Of a stretch of DNA of 64,000 bases, positions 12,612-24,458 are shown piece after piece. Position 1 is the stretch's first letter; each line of letters starts with the position of its first letter. A model generated the notes under the pieces. It was given only the letters and a program-made list of their open reading frames with translations. It was not told the DNA's origin and searched no databases. Source of the stretch: Siphonodentalium dalli (lineage: Eukaryota; Mollusca; Scaphopoda; Gadilida; Siphonodentaliidae); assembly GCA_032622095.1 (NCBI GenBank), contig CP136066.1, forward strand, positions 67,154,278 to 67,218,277, read 5' to 3'. The translations under genes were made by a program, and so were the position numbers.

Positions 12612-13525
12612 GTGAGTCCGCTATCGTTGCTTATCCTACCCGAAAGTATAGTGTATATATATCACAGCCTATAGCATATATGCACCACTGGAAACTCAAA
12701 AAAATAGATACAGTCAGGATATCTGATAAAAGTACGACGGGTTGTTGTCGTCCTTTCAATGAGTGGCTTAAAACATTATGGACTAGCTTTCATTTCCGTA
12801 ATGTATATATACACTACATCATACTATGCGGCTGTGCGCACTGTATTGGGAAAAGGGCTGGGTCAAATATTATATGGACCTTTGACGCGATAATAACGAC
12901 TGGAAGTCACATGTTTAAGACAGTGTGTTAACGTATAGGCGGAACTGGTAGACAATGTTCATGAAACATTAGTTCAATTAAAGATGGATTATCTCTTCAT
13001 ATAACAATTTTAAAAATAGTTTCGTGGATATACAATAATAAATATGAATTGAAGACCCATGTCCAGAAACGCTTCTATCAATTAATATTTATTTTATTTC
13101 GAATATTTTATAATACATGTAAAATGAGATGATTTAATGTTCTATTTTTAGAACAGACCATTTAGGTGATACAATATAGCGATAGAGATCATTAGATTGT
13201 TCCCATAGCTATACGTTCCGAGTCTAATTAACGTTTATATGTGACAAAATTACGGAATAAAATTACTGGTCTCTGTTAACAGTAACCAATATTGTTCGTT
13301 AGCTAATCAACGACACGTTTTAAGACCAGAAAATATTCGAAATATAATGAATATTAATCGATAGAAGCATTTCCGGACAGGGGTCTTAGATTCACATCTA
13401 ATAGTTTATACCCCGGTACCTATATACCATATGTTTACAAAGAGATAGACAATCTTTAACAAAGTGTTAATACAAATATTAACTTTGACGAAAATTGTTC
13501 TGCTATATATGATTTTTTAAATGTG

Positions 13526-13966
13526 TTAAAGCCACACGGCGGTTTGCGCTCCAAAATACACATAATGTTATTCGGTTTTGAATGTTTCTCAGTATCGAAA
13601 TAGGTTGATAAATATACGAACTACATTTCTACGAGCATTATGTAACGCAAAAAGACGCAATGAAGTAATGAAAAATACAACTGTGAATACGGTGTTCGTG
13701 TCCCAAACCCAAAACAGCCATTTGCACGACATGGAACAGAAAAGAGCGTTGATTCTATTCCTTATATGGTAGCAATAAAGAGCGTTTGTCTGACCTTTGG
13801 CGAAAAGTTGAAAACGGCTGAAAAATGGCTGTGACTTTGACAAGTATTTTTTAGAGCACATCAAGCCGGTATATCAATAGTTCGTTTATTTATCGACCTA
13901 TCGTATCCGTCGCTCCAAATTACGCAGGGAAAGAAATGTAGGTTCGAATGAGCCATGTCCGTTTAA
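13526..13966 (+). mobile_element. TTAA-flanked MITE family B, copy 2
   Basis: Same layout as 12050-12495, TTAA at both ends, 441 bp. Inside are AAAGAGCGTTTGTCTGAC and CAAATTACG landmarks shared by all family members. No coding sequence. Confidence 0.85.
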
Positions 13967-14000
13967 TATACCCATGCCGTACCTTCGAAGATCACGTTCT

Positions 14001-14095
14001 CGCAAACTGTCCATACATGTCTTTCGTTGTTGATACCTTGTCAGTCGCAAACTGCATGTCCATACATGTCTTTCGTTGTAGATACTGTGTCAGTC
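14001..14095 (+). repeat. Tandem duplication of the SRCR4 splice-acceptor region
   Basis: Two adjacent copies (14001-14045 and 14046-14095) of a 45-50-bp block: CGCAAACTG, CCATACATGTCTTTCGTTG and TGTCAGT. The second copy holds the true acceptor (GTTGTAG) and the first codons of the exon. In the first copy the AG is replaced (GTTGTTG), so it cannot splice there. Confidence 0.85.
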
Positions 14096-14226
14096 CGACT
14101 AAGAGAGGGCGAACATCCATGGGAGGGTCGTGTGGAGGTATTGTGGAACAACACCTGGGGTACAATCTGTAACAATCTCTGGGATGAACACGACGCTCAT
14201 GTCGTGTGTAAGATGATAGGATACCC
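14082..14226 (+). CDS. SRCR4 first-half exon
   Basis: Acceptor GTTGTAG, donor GTGAGT; 145 nt, phase 1 to 2. It encodes DTVSVRLREGEHPWEGRVEV, then LWNNTWGTICNNLWD and HVVCKMIGYP. Two cysteines. It ends CC, and the split proline codon is completed by the next exon. Confidence 0.95.
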
Positions 14227-14560
14227 GTGAGTAATGGTCAAATTATGCTAAACAGTCTATTAATATACCAACATATCATCGTGAAAATAGGTTCATGTCA
14301 GACACAAATATTCACATAGGTTCTTGTGGAACTTATTTGATTCTAAAATAAGCACATGTGGGACTTATAGCCGGTATTTCATTGAATGGTGCGGGCCACA
14401 GTGAAAACACATGTATGTGGTGCATGGAATAAGAACCGTTTATCCAAATAGTGTAGCCTTTGGTGTGGGAGCGAATTCCTGATATATATATATATATATA
14501 TATACCTTGTATCCGCCCATCACATTCGTTCAATTATAGATCCAATAGAACTATGATGCA
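14227..14560. repeat. Intron with a fragment of MITE family E
   Basis: Bases about 14280-14430 (GGGACTTATAGCCGGTATTTC and GCGGGCCACAGTGAAAACAC) match 35955-36090 in the same direction and 31900-32150 in reverse. A (TA)n run occurs at about 14482-14502. Confidence 0.6.
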
Positions 14561-14806
14561 ATGGATTTTAGAGTTATCCATCTTCATCCGCAAATTTGTC
14601 CGAGACCTCCGTTTGACCACGTGTTTCTGGGTCACAAGTTATTGCAGATCTCGAAAAATAACAAACTTCAAAATTCGACATATGATCACTCTGAGCTTTG
14701 ATGGGTGCCATTGGATGGGTTCCTCGACTCGAATCAAATAATTTTTTACCCCCGAAGCCAAAGAAATAGAAATTTAGAAGCATTAATTCGGATAATGCAT
14801 CTTTAA
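14561..14806 (-). mobile_element. MITE family C, reversed, truncated
   Basis: Reverse copy with CCGAAGCCAAAGAAATAG and the TTAA end at 14803. The far end is missing. It ends 44 bp upstream of the SRCR4 second-half exon. Confidence 0.8.
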
Positions 14807-14850
14807 CGTGTGAGTGCATGAATAAAATAATATTAACTTTGAAATTGCAG

Positions 14851-15017
14851 CACCGGTGTTCCAATTCCCATAGACCGTATCGGATGGAAGGATGACGAAC
14901 CTATATTCCTAGACGGCGTGAGATGCAGTGGGAACGAGGATAACATATATTACTGTAGTAATAAAGGATGGGGTGTCTACAGCTGTCTGCCACACGAGGT
15001 GGCCGCAGTCAGATGCT
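14851..15017 (+). CDS. SRCR4 second-half exon
   Basis: Acceptor AAATTGCAG, donor GTGAGT; 167 nt, phase 2 to 1. It encodes TGVPIPIDRIGWKDDEPIFL, then DGVRCSGNE, YYC, YSC and AAVRC. It keeps all four cysteines but is the most divergent second half: it lacks the usual GG start and has PHEVAAVRC where the others have (E/Q/H)DAGVRC-like ends. Confidence 0.93.
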
Positions 15018-16461
15018 GTGAGTAAACTGAATCCTCATACCTGGAAAATTATAAACGGACAAGGTCGTGATATGGCCTATCGCCTAAAAAGACAATAAAC
15101 CTCATTATTAATTAGTATCACATTTTTGCCTTGAGCGTCCTATTATCGACCTCGGCTGATATAACTCCAAACTCGGCTGATAACCCACTAAACTCGGCTG
15201 ATAACCCACTAAACTCGGCTGAAGTCAGTTGTGATGTCCCAGAGCGAAGCGAAGTGTTCACATCTAACGTAACAGCCATTCGGAGATACAGTCACAGTAC
15301 TATAGGCCGGTATCACGACAATTCCGTATAATAGACTTGAAGTAATGGCGTTTCATGGTGTGTTTCATGTCATTTATAACTGGTATAATTATACTCGGAC
15401 ATAGCACGTGTGTGGTTATACACAAATTTTCAACTCTTCAACATCGAATTTAAGAAGTAAATTCAAATTCAAATTTTAAGTTTATGTTTACTCCATAATA
15501 CCTTTGATCTGATTACTAGTGAGGTCATTACTTAATTGTTAGTTGGACATCGGCCGAGAAATATCAGCCCTCGGTAACTTCATATCAGCATTCGGCCTTC
15601 GGTCTCAGGCTGATATGAAGTTAACTCTGGCCGATATCTCGGCCGATATCTAACTAACCAAGTTATAACCGCTAAATACACAACAGGGCCAGCAGAAAGA
15701 CAGCCTTTTCTGGTTATTCCGTCCCTAGATAACTCATTGTTTGTATATATATTATATATATAGTCATTGTTATACACCAAAACGGAAAAGAAAATACATT
15801 TTGAAGGGATATGGCTAATTTACACATCCAAATTTGGAATGAGAGATAGCATAGCTCGACAAATAGACCAAATGCCGATATAAGTACTTATTTTAACTAT
15901 GTTGATTTCCGGAACTGGGACCAAGATTTAACAGGAGTAAGCCCAATTTCAGGTTTCAAGGCGTCACAGGGTTTATGATTTTCTTTTGGATATATAATTG
16001 GCACCTTGCGTGGTTTTAGCAGCTCACTGGTAAAACAATAAACACCTTACCGGGGTGGTTCTCAAATCATCCAGTCCATTGCAATCAGAAACTAGTGTTA
16101 GTATTGCAAATCACTTAATCAACCAACGTTTCTTTTCAACAAATTAAATAAATCGCTCTTCAAAAGATTTCGGCCTTAGGCCTTCTTCAGTTGATATTAT
16201 TCAGACAAAATGACATGATGGCATTCAGATAAATATACAAATAACAATGGCCATTAAGCGCCCATTTCCAACTTTATTCTACTTTCTTTTTAACGGCTGT
16301 TGTTGATGAAGCCACAAAACAAGAACAGTGCAACTATATGGCATCATATTATTACACAGCCTTTGTCGCGGATACAGCTTGTATTTGAGTTAGAGACTTT
16401 CCAGGAAGACTCCGTTCAACCTCTTTTATAATGACATTGTGTATTATTTCTATTTTTGCAG
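15018..16461. other. Intron with short tandem and palindromic repeats
   Basis: It contains three and a half copies of a 21-bp CTCGGCTGATAACCCACTAAA unit (15151-15225) and a fold-back palindrome at 15539-15657 whose arms share the CGGC(C/T)GA motif. Nothing coding is recognised. Confidence 0.6.
15539..15657. repeat. Fold-back palindrome
   Basis: The arms TTAGTTGGACATCGGCCGAG and its imperfect complement (CTCGGCCGATATCTAACTAA) enclose a second stem made of CTTCATATCAGC/GCTGATATGAAG. It is a small fold-back MITE. Confidence 0.8.
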
Positions 16462-16491
16462 TCGATCCAGATACCTTGACAACTCCATCGC
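16462..16491 (+). CDS. Linker microexon before SRCR5 (30 nt)
   Basis: Acceptor TTTTTGCAG, donor GTGAGT, phase 1 to 1. With split codons it encodes F-DPDTLTTPS-P, a Thr/Pro linker. It resembles the next linker (DPANTTPYQ), which suggests the linker plus SRCR module was duplicated as a unit. Confidence 0.75.
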
Positions 16492-17085
16492 GTGAGTATT
16501 AGAATAATGGAACCTGGACTTATGCGGCATTGCACATAGTTCTACAGGTTCATTGTTCTTAAAATAGAAACAAAGGTTGTTGGAATATACACACCCTGTT
16601 GAAATAAAACCAGATTGTGCATGGCTATTTTTATATATTGACACTATAGTCAGCGTGTGTTACACAAAATCATGTTCGGTGATTGACCAATTTTCAATCG
16701 GGTCATGCGTTTTATATCCAAATAAAACACACAATAACACGAACCGACGTCAAATATTACTGACCTACGCGATTAAAAGCGGTAGCTAGACTAACTGTGT
16801 GTGGTTTTGTGTAATTTGGTCTCTGTTAACAGGCCTTACATGGTTTGCTAAGGTCGTTCATAGCTAAATTCTTCGCTGCGTTTAGTTGCAGGAGGTAGAT
16901 ATGTCAACAAATATTCAACAACACCCATACACATGCTTTTCTTCGGCTATACTCCCTTGAACACTTCAATAGTATTCAGAAGTTAGGTGTTTTAGAAACT
17001 AGATAATTAATTGTGCCCCAGTTTATGATTGCACGCGAATTAGAGGTTGATGGAAGTTGGCCACATATTACTATTATAGCGTTGT

Positions 17086-17148
17086 CGACGACGATGATGA
17101 TGATGATGATGATGATGATGACGGTGATGATGATGATGATGATGACGG

Positions 17149-17197
<49 letters not shown>

Positions 17198-17239
17198 GAT
17201 GAGATGATGATGATGATGATGATGACGGTGATGGTGATG
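17086..17239. repeat. (TGA)n trinucleotide microsatellite
   Basis: About 150 bp of GAT/TGA repeats interrupted by GACGG. Open frames of poly-Met, poly-Asp or poly-Ile here are artefacts of the repeat. Confidence 0.95.
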
Positions 17240-17548
17240 CTTATGAATCACTTATGTTTTACTTATACTATATGGGATATAGTGGAGCAGCTTTTGGGTC
17301 GCAATACACCAACTTAACCGTCATTGTGGCACATTTGTATATACATGTAGCTTGCTTTGTATATATGTTCATCTGTGTATATATTGTACTCTAATTTAGT
17401 ACTTTGTTTTTCTATCGATTAATACAATCTGAACAACAATAGAACAAAATCTGAATCTGACGAAATGTCATGACGAGAGTGAACTCGTCGGTCCCTTCTG
17501 TCTATAATACATGTACTATAATCGAAGGGAAATGTCATTGTTTTGCAG

Positions 17549-17693
17549 CCGATTTCGAGATCCGTTTGATCGACGGTGATGCGCCCACATCTGGTCGCGT
17601 AGAGGTTTACCACAATGGCGAATGGGGGACTATTTGTGACGATCTCTGGGATACGAATGACGCTAGGGTCGTCTGTCACATGCTGGGATACGT
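17549..17693 (+). CDS. SRCR5 first-half exon
   Basis: Acceptor TTTTGCAG, donor GTGAGT; 145 nt, phase 1 to 2. It encodes [20 protein letters not shown], then [14 protein letters not shown] and [10 protein letters not shown], a close match to the SRCR consensus with two cysteines. Confidence 0.96.
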
Positions 17694-17779
17694 GTGAGTA
17701 TGGGTGAATTCAGAACAACACGTCAGTATCTGACACGAACATGGCTAGAGGATCCCGATTGGGGATGTCCACCTTCGAA

Positions 17780-17905
17780 TTTTCAACTACACCCCTTAAA
17801 GAAAACCGACATTTCCAAGTTCGAGAAATTCCTTTCGCACCCCCATGTGTTGGAATTTTCCATCTGGGACCTAAAATTTTCCAACTGTTGGAAATTCCAA
17901 CATCT
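17780..17905. repeat. TTGGAAATTTCCAAC-type repeat
   Basis: Dispersed palindromic repeat rich in TTCCAA and TTGGAA. Relatives are at about 29225-29330, 32803-32880 and 56340-56760. The exact borders are unclear. Confidence 0.55.
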
Positions 17906-18489
17906 CACCCCTACATATGGTTGGAAAACTTATTGGCATTAATTTCTGTCCAAAAAATTGCCCGAAACTATGGAAATATTCTACTTTTAGTCTAAAACGA
18001 CATATTTTAGACTAAATACTGGTTGAAATATCAATAAATTTAATATTCTTTTGGTCTGCAATTTTCAATGTTGTGTCAGGCACGTAATGGTCAAAACTTG
18101 AATATTTTTACCAAAGTTGGTGAGTCACCACGTGACTTTCAGTTCATGCGCATCCATGTCAGTGTTTAGAAACCGGAAGCCACATAACTTGTCGTCGTTG
18201 AATACCATTGGTGAGCTACGGGGTAAGATGTCACCGTTGTGGTGTCTCGAGCTCCAGAATTTAGTAGTCGGAAGCCATGCAATAGAAAAAAATCACTGTC
18301 GTTGTTAATCGTGGGTGAGTTCAAAGCGAGATGACAACCAGATCAGAGGTCACAGAAGAAGAATTTGGCATAGTCGATTGTCATTGAGCGCCCGTTTCAG
18401 CTAGTGTTGGGCCCCGTGAGATATAGCCCATACTCAACAATCCTGGTTGCATTATGACAAACACTGATAACAAGTCTGATTACAGCGTA

Positions 18490-18612
18490 TCTGTCATTTG
18501 CAGAATGAGGTCCACAACGTATGCATTTAGTGACGCTATCTCGCATAGCGGGCTAGTATCACCAAATTCACCCTCTAGGGACCCCATTCTGCTTACGCCT
18601 CATAATAAACTC
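18490..18612. repeat. Fold-back repeat family D, copy beside an exon
   Basis: The arms are CATTTGCAGAATGAGGTCC and its complement (GGACCCCATTCTGCTTACG). Relatives are at 19335-19444, 19572-19668, 41203-41292, about 41500-41560 and 53470-53573. This copy ends about 20 bp before the SRCR5 second-half acceptor. Confidence 0.75.
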
Positions 18613-18631
18613 ATTACGATTATATTTTAAG

Positions 18632-18798
18632 GGGTGGTTATGCCGTAACGCTGAACCGGTTTGGTCATACCAACTTGACCACAATTTGGATGGATGACGT
18701 CAGATGTACAGGAGAGGAGGAAAGTCTTTATTACTGCGATCATGCGGGATTCGGGACGCATAACTGTGGCCATCAAGAGGACGCCGGGGTATCATGCT
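18632..18798 (+). CDS. SRCR5 second-half exon
   Basis: Acceptor ATTTTAAG, donor GTGAGT; 167 nt, phase 2 to 1. It encodes GGYAVTLNRFGHTNLTTIWM, then DDVRCTGEEE, YYC, HNC and EDAGVSC, with four cysteines. Its polypyrimidine tract is short because a family D repeat lies directly upstream. Confidence 0.95.
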
Positions 18799-19334
18799 GT
18801 GAGTATCTATAATTTGTTTTTAAGTCATACGCCAATATCCAACCTATATTATATAAATCCCAGCCTGTTATCATGAAAATAAGAACATATTAAACTTATT
18901 TCAAAAACACAAATAAGCCAATATCAGCATTATTTGAATCTGGATGGTTCACATCCTCATTAAGCGGGGATAAATTGAGTGACATGCATATGTGTGCATA
19001 TACGCCATTATCTTACCAGAAAGTGGTTACATCGGTGACGTTTGATTTTAGCGAGTTTGTAATCTAAGTTTAAGATGGAAGTGATTCGACCTATTTGAAA
19101 ACAATGAGCCGGGCATGTAAACCGATTTTTCGGTCAATGAGTTCTTTCTGAAAATGAATGCCTAAAACGCACAGTTAACCAAATGGTCAGTATGGGCGCA
19201 GACGTTATCAAATCAAAGCGATACACTTCGACAATAAAACATCGTCTTTTGTTGTAAATCTTTTGACCGGATGGACCATTCATGTTACACTCTCTACTAT
19301 CTAGTTTTTTTGCTCAAGCTTGAGTTTAGTGTGC

Positions 19335-19668
19335 CTGTCATTTGCAGAAGGAGGTCCACAGAGGGTGACTTTAGTGACGCTATCTCGCATAGTGGGTGAG
19401 CACCATCAACTTCACCCTCTGTAGACATCATTCTTTATGCCTCATCTGCTTTGGGAGACCTCGATTATGTCGTCTGCGATTATAGACAAACTAAACTGAA
19501 AAAGAAATAGAATCTATGTGAAGAAGTTTCTATAGATATTTGATAATAAAGAAATTTTCCAGAGAAGATGATGCCTAAGCAGAATGAGGTCCCCAGATGG
19601 TAGACAGTGTCACTAAATTCACCCTCTGGGGACCTCAGTTTGCAAATGACAAGCACTCTAAATTCAGA
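19335..19668. repeat. Two family D fold-back repeats
   Basis: Copies at 19335-19444 (CATTTGCAGAAGGAGGTCC to GTAGACATCATTCTTTATG) and 19572-19668 (AGCAGAATGAGGTCCCCAG to GGGGACCTCAGTTTGCAAA). Both carry the central TTCACCCTCT motif. Confidence 0.7.
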
Positions 19669-19731
19669 CTTGTTTTTGCTCACAGGTGTGTAATTGGCTA
19701 TTATAAAATATAACTTCACTTTAACTTTCAG

Positions 19732-19764
19732 TGGACCCAGCAAACACCACGCCGTATCAAGTAG
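19732..19764 (+). CDS. Linker microexon before SRCR6 (33 nt)
   Basis: Acceptor CTTTCAG, donor GTGAGT, phase 1 to 1. It encodes DPANTTPYQV after a split codon. A family A element begins 8 nt after the exon end, immediately behind the donor consensus. Confidence 0.75.
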   Translation, partial: WTQQTPRRIK

Positions 19765-19772
19765 GTGAGTGT

Positions 19773-20146
19773 TTAAAGTGATGTGAAACACCCCGATATG
19801 GTTTTAAAATATAAATGGAGAATATTCTTGTTCAAAGTAGTAATTTTTAGAAATATTGTATCAAATAGACAACTCATCCAGTCATCATTATATATTAATT
19901 AAATACAGTAACTCTCGGTGGCAAAATCAGTTTCGTTAGTTTAACGCCGAGAGACGAGTCCCGAATCGAGTTGTAAATATTTACAAATGAGCATTGTTCA
20001 AACAATATTTTCTATGAAGTGGTATGGTCGATTTGCGTCTGATTTTCGCCGAAGTTAGTAGAATGTTACATTCCTCCAGTTGTCTAAGCGCCCGAATACT
20101 AACTGATCAGTTACACGCACACGAACAAGTCCATAATATGTCTTTA
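19773..20146 (+). mobile_element. TTAA-flanked MITE family A, copy 2
   Basis: Left border GTTTAAAGTGATGTGAAACA, right border CATAATATGTCTTTAG, where the terminal TTAA has mutated. It lies directly behind the GTGAGT donor of the preceding microexon. Confidence 0.8.
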
Positions 20147-21875
20147 GTTGTTCCCAGGTTGTTCAAAAGAAGGCCATATGTTTTACTTCTCATCCAATGT
20201 CCAACAGTTTTGAGGTGTTCATTAACTATATCCGAGCCGAAATAAATATCAGGTATAATATTTCTCGAAAACATGACCATATTGAATAGAGTGGATATTT
20301 ATATGAAGTTAGCTACATGTATGAACAAAGTGCCATGATGGCGTATATACTTCACGTTATAAGTTACAATGCAGTTTATTTTCAATTTAGTGAATGTAAT
20401 TTGTTCCGTATATTATACAGTTATCGCATTGTTTCGAGGTTGACACAAGGAATTTTCAACCCGAGGAAGTCAATATTCACCAAGGCCGTAGGCCGAGGTG
20501 AATATTGACATCCAAGGGCTGACAATTCCTCGTGTCAACCAAGAAACAATGCGATAACTGTTTTATTATATGAAACGCGATTTGATTGGACAAGACGTTG
20601 TGACGTTGAACGTCGCTGGGAAAATCCTATCTATTTTCAGGTCTGATAATAAGTTATGTTAACCCCAGAAGTATCTGACGTCACTTATAACTGTTATTAA
20701 CATCTTGTTTGATTAATGAGGTGAACATCGTTTGATATCTCGATTTTTTCGTTACGTTTTAACATAGGAATTGGGAAAGAAACTTATGATCATATAATAA
20801 ATGGATATGTTGAATCTGTTATGTAAATATTATTTGTTTTGTGTGTTATGTGTATGCTTGTATTCTTGTTAAGGCATTGTTGCAACTTAACTGTTGACTA
20901 TGCAAATAAAGAACTCAATGAAATGACTGCCGAATGAGCAGCACAATATGCATGCAAACCATATTGGGCGCATATAAAACACAAAGAGACGTGATCACCA
21001 GTTTGGAATATTCTTACAGTAGGGTCCGGGTTGAATCATTCCGACGACGGCATACACGTACAACCACGAAACAAATGGACCGAATCGCGCGTTTGTCCTC
21101 TACGTGTGACTTGGTTTGTTGCGCGACACTTACAATACTACGTCATCAAATGGGTGCCTGTACACAAGGAATGTCGGAATGTCACATGTGGTATTAATGA
21201 AATCGGGCCACCATGTTCAGGAATTTGTCGCATTTGTCACAAACAAATCATGTGTGGGTCTCAACCCCTCTATGAATACCTGTTATATCGACAGGCTATG
21301 GTGGCGTACTTACATTGTATTTCGGCATATTATATAAGGCATTTTATTTTTCTGTTACTTGGTTTACGGATTTTGTTTAGCTCAAAGGCAGTGGACGTGG
21401 GAGGAAATAATAAAAATAATAAAACAAGTATAATTGTTTTAGGGGTGTTTCTGTTGGCGTTATCATTGCTCCATTTCTATCGACACTTCACTTTCATTTC
21501 ACTTCAGATAGCCTTCTTCCTTGTGTATTTACATACTATTACTATAGATCTGTAGTGTATGTATCATAATCATAGCCAAGCTTCACTGTTGGATTGATTA
21601 TGTTGTATATTTTATGCAAACTTAAACTTTTGATATAATTTATATATGTTTTGTAAGTCTAGATTAATATTCCCATTGGCAGGAATAAAACAAAAAAATA
21701 ATGTTTTTTTTTACAAACAGCATTTTTTATAGTGAGATCCATAAGCCAAGTAATAAAACATAAAATGCCCAATGTTTGGCCCGTGGGCAACTTCACGGTT
21801 AGATATGTACAAGTCCTGGGCTAAGGCTGTGACATTGTATTTGATTTTTAGCCTCTACTCACATTTAACCCTCAG
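20147..21875. other. Intron with fold-back element and a long unassigned frame
   Basis: A palindrome at 20417-20561 has arms ACAGTTATCGCATTGTTTCG and complement. A stretch ending AATAAAGAACTCAATGAAATG at about 20903-20923 looks like a retroelement 3' tail. A 174-codon frame (21031-21555) has a Cys-rich middle and hydrophobic end but no recognisable domain or splice context. Confidence 0.5.
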
Positions 21876-22026
21876 GCGACTTCGCGATTAGACTGGTGGA
21901 TGGTGATGGTTATAATGTCGGACGAGTTGAAGTGCTGCATAACGGATTCTGGGGTTCGATTTGTGATGACAGCTGGGATGCACTTGACGCCGCCGTGGCT
22001 TGCAGGGAACTAGGCTTCACTGGCAA
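21876..22026 (+). CDS. SRCR6 first-half exon
   Basis: Acceptor AACCCTCAG, donor GTAAGT; 151 nt, phase 1 to 2. It encodes [20 protein letters not shown], then [23 protein letters not shown] and TGK. It runs two codons longer at the 3' end than its siblings because the donor lies slightly downstream. Confidence 0.95.
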
Positions 22027-23167
22027 GTAAGTGCCGTATGCATAGTGTACACTTACTGGGTTAGTGGTTATATGTTAGTGTGAATGTTTTCATAGACCAT
22101 ACTGCAACCGTTTGCGTGCTCAACTACATTCCGCAGACTCAGAAGCATAACACAATTTTCAAGATCGAATTTTGTGTTTTGAATAATTGGTAGATACATG
22201 TATGACATAAAAATCGAGAGCGACATGAACTTTATGTCTTCATACTTTGTCCAGTTTTAGCTAGTGCCATAATCGATCAAAGCATAATTTCTTTGTATTA
22301 TCACACCACAAAATTAAAATAACCCATGCATGTTAGTTGAAATTTGAAAACAGTGATTCATCTGCGGAATTACTTAAAGTTATAGGAAACGCCATTGCCA
22401 ACAGGTGTGACCTTGTTGATAAACAAAGATGGACCCCATACAATTTGATATGTATACATCATACATTATCTCTACATAAAAGAGTAGGATCTGTCTATCT
22501 GTCTGTCTGTTCGTGATGTTTCTCCCAGACATCTGGACCAATTTAAATCAATTTAGTTGTGGTGAGTCGCGGTTCTCCGGCGGATGTTGTAAGTTTAATT
22601 TTAAAAAAGCCCCAAATTTAATTAACAAAAAAAAAACAAACAAATTGTTGCTAAATTGAGCATGTTGAACCTACCAATATATAAACGAAATTTTAATAAA
22701 AATGTTTTAACGATCAAAATATGCGCGAAGCACACAAAGTGGCCGCTTAAATGTCTAGGACCTAATGTGCGCAGGTCCCTCCGACGCTTCCTGTTTCTGC
22801 TAATATCAACATATAACATAACAACCTTCTGCTTTGTATACATGCGAATCATTCATTATATACTCATGTATACACTTATAAATTTGTCTTTCATAATTAT
22901 GATTATACATTACGATGCCTATATAAATTGTATAAGTTGTGCCTCAATCACTTGCATTAATTAGATGCGTTCACCCGAATAACGCGATCGTTGTGACCGC
23001 ACCTACACGTTCTTTCGGTTAATAAGTGGCTGCGTCCATCGTGTATAGGAAGTGTTCAGCAAATAGAAAAACTTAATCATGCAAGACAAGAGAGGACTTG
23101 AAACAGAATAACCTGCCGTGTGGGTTGTTCAGCGCCCGATGTTATATTGGTGAACCGAAAGATTTAA
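22027..23167. other. Intron, no exon seen
   Basis: AT-rich. CTGTCTATCTGTCTGTCTGT at about 22490-22510 is a short CTGT repeat of a kind often found in invertebrate dispersed repeats. No exon, RNA gene or clear element border was recognised. Confidence 0.5.
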
Positions 23168-23607
23168 TTAAAGGTACTTAATCCGATCAGCCGGTCCCGA
23201 TACCACCAAGGTACGCTTTAGTAATCAGAATCGATTTATTGCAACAAAATAATGCTAACCACTGTCAACGATGGTATCAAATTTCCTAAAACTTGCTATT
23301 TATCAACATTTTGTTCAACAAAATATGGCCGTATTATTACTCAAGTATCACGAAATTTGACCGTATTACCACTTGATTTTAGAGTTATCCATCTTCATCC
23401 GTAATTTTGTCCGAGACCCTCCGTTTGACCACGTGTTTCTGGGCCACATATTATTACACATCTCGAGAAATAACAAACTTCAAAAATCGATATCTGATCA
23501 CTCTCGAGCTTTGGTGGGTGGGTTCCTCGACTCGAATCAAAAATGTTTAACCCCGAAGCCAAAGAAATAGTAATTTAGGAGCGTCTGTTCGGATTGAGAA
23601 ACTTTAA
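23168..23607 (-). mobile_element. TTAA-flanked MITE family C, reversed, full length
   Basis: TTAATTAAAGGTAC at the left and GAAACTTTAA at the right. It contains CCCGAAGCCAAAGAAATAG, and is 440 bp between TTAA borders. Confidence 0.8.
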
Positions 23608-24034
23608 AGCCAATACTTGCCAGTAGCATTCCGTAACGGGAATATTCGACTGTGTGTGGTGTTTTTTTGCTTTTGTAGTGAACTGTTTCTGTGCATATTT
23701 TTGTTGGTTATATCTTTTTACACCGACTGTGCTACATTTCTTTCTAAATGCATTGTTATTTTGATTTGTTCTGTTAAAATCCAGCATGACCAAACAGATG
23801 GCGCGGCGGAACAAATTGGCCACAGTGTGTACATTGTATGTGTAGACAAATAGCAGCCAGATGCTTTCGTCATTTTTGGATCGAATAAATAAACTGGAAG
23901 CTATGTCTATACGAACATTACATTAAATAAAAAAAACTTTTCGGTGCCGATCACATGGTAACCTCGTGCAGCCCCACGTGCTACCGGTATCTGCCCACTA
24001 GACTGGGTTATGATGATACATGTTCTCATTTTAG

Positions 24035-24210
24035 TGGCAGCAGTCATTTCACAGCATACTACAGAGGGTACCCCATCGCTTCTCACGGCCTGACCATATG
24101 GATGGACGAGGTTAATTGTACCGGCACGGAGCAGTCGCTTGCGGATTGTGATAGTTTCGGATGGGGGCGCCATGACTGTTCCCATTGGGAAGACGCAGCC
24201 GTCCAGTGCG
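24035..24210 (+). CDS. SRCR6 second-half exon
   Basis: Acceptor CATTTTAG, donor GTGGGT; 176 nt, phase 2 to 1. It encodes [20 protein letters not shown], then [23 protein letters not shown] and EDAAVQC. Four cysteines give the full group A set with exon 21876-22026. Confidence 0.95.
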
Positions 24211-24458
24211 GTGGGTGAACGAGTCTAAATATTTGCGATCAATATCAGATGACGCGTCCAAGGAAATCATCTTGTGAACTAAATAACCCCAGTCAATTAA
24301 GCATATGAACTTAAACATTCTGCAGTTCGTTCCCATAACTCTTCTTATACATTAATGAATGCAAATTATATTGAGTATGTGATAACCGTCAACATAAGTG
24401 TCTGCAACTAGACACTGCTTTTTTCATTTGCGTTGTCATGGAAACACTGCACCCTAGT

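Noticed and set aside
17057-17317. Poly-Asp, poly-Met and poly-Ile open frames
   Set aside because: They are produced by the (TGA)n microsatellite.
21031-21555. 174-codon open frame in the SRCR5-SRCR6 region intron, Cys-rich middle and hydrophobic end
   Set aside because: It has no recognised domain or splice sites, and no codon-level sign of selection that I can see. It lies next to retroelement-like tail sequence. Kept only as an unassigned frame.
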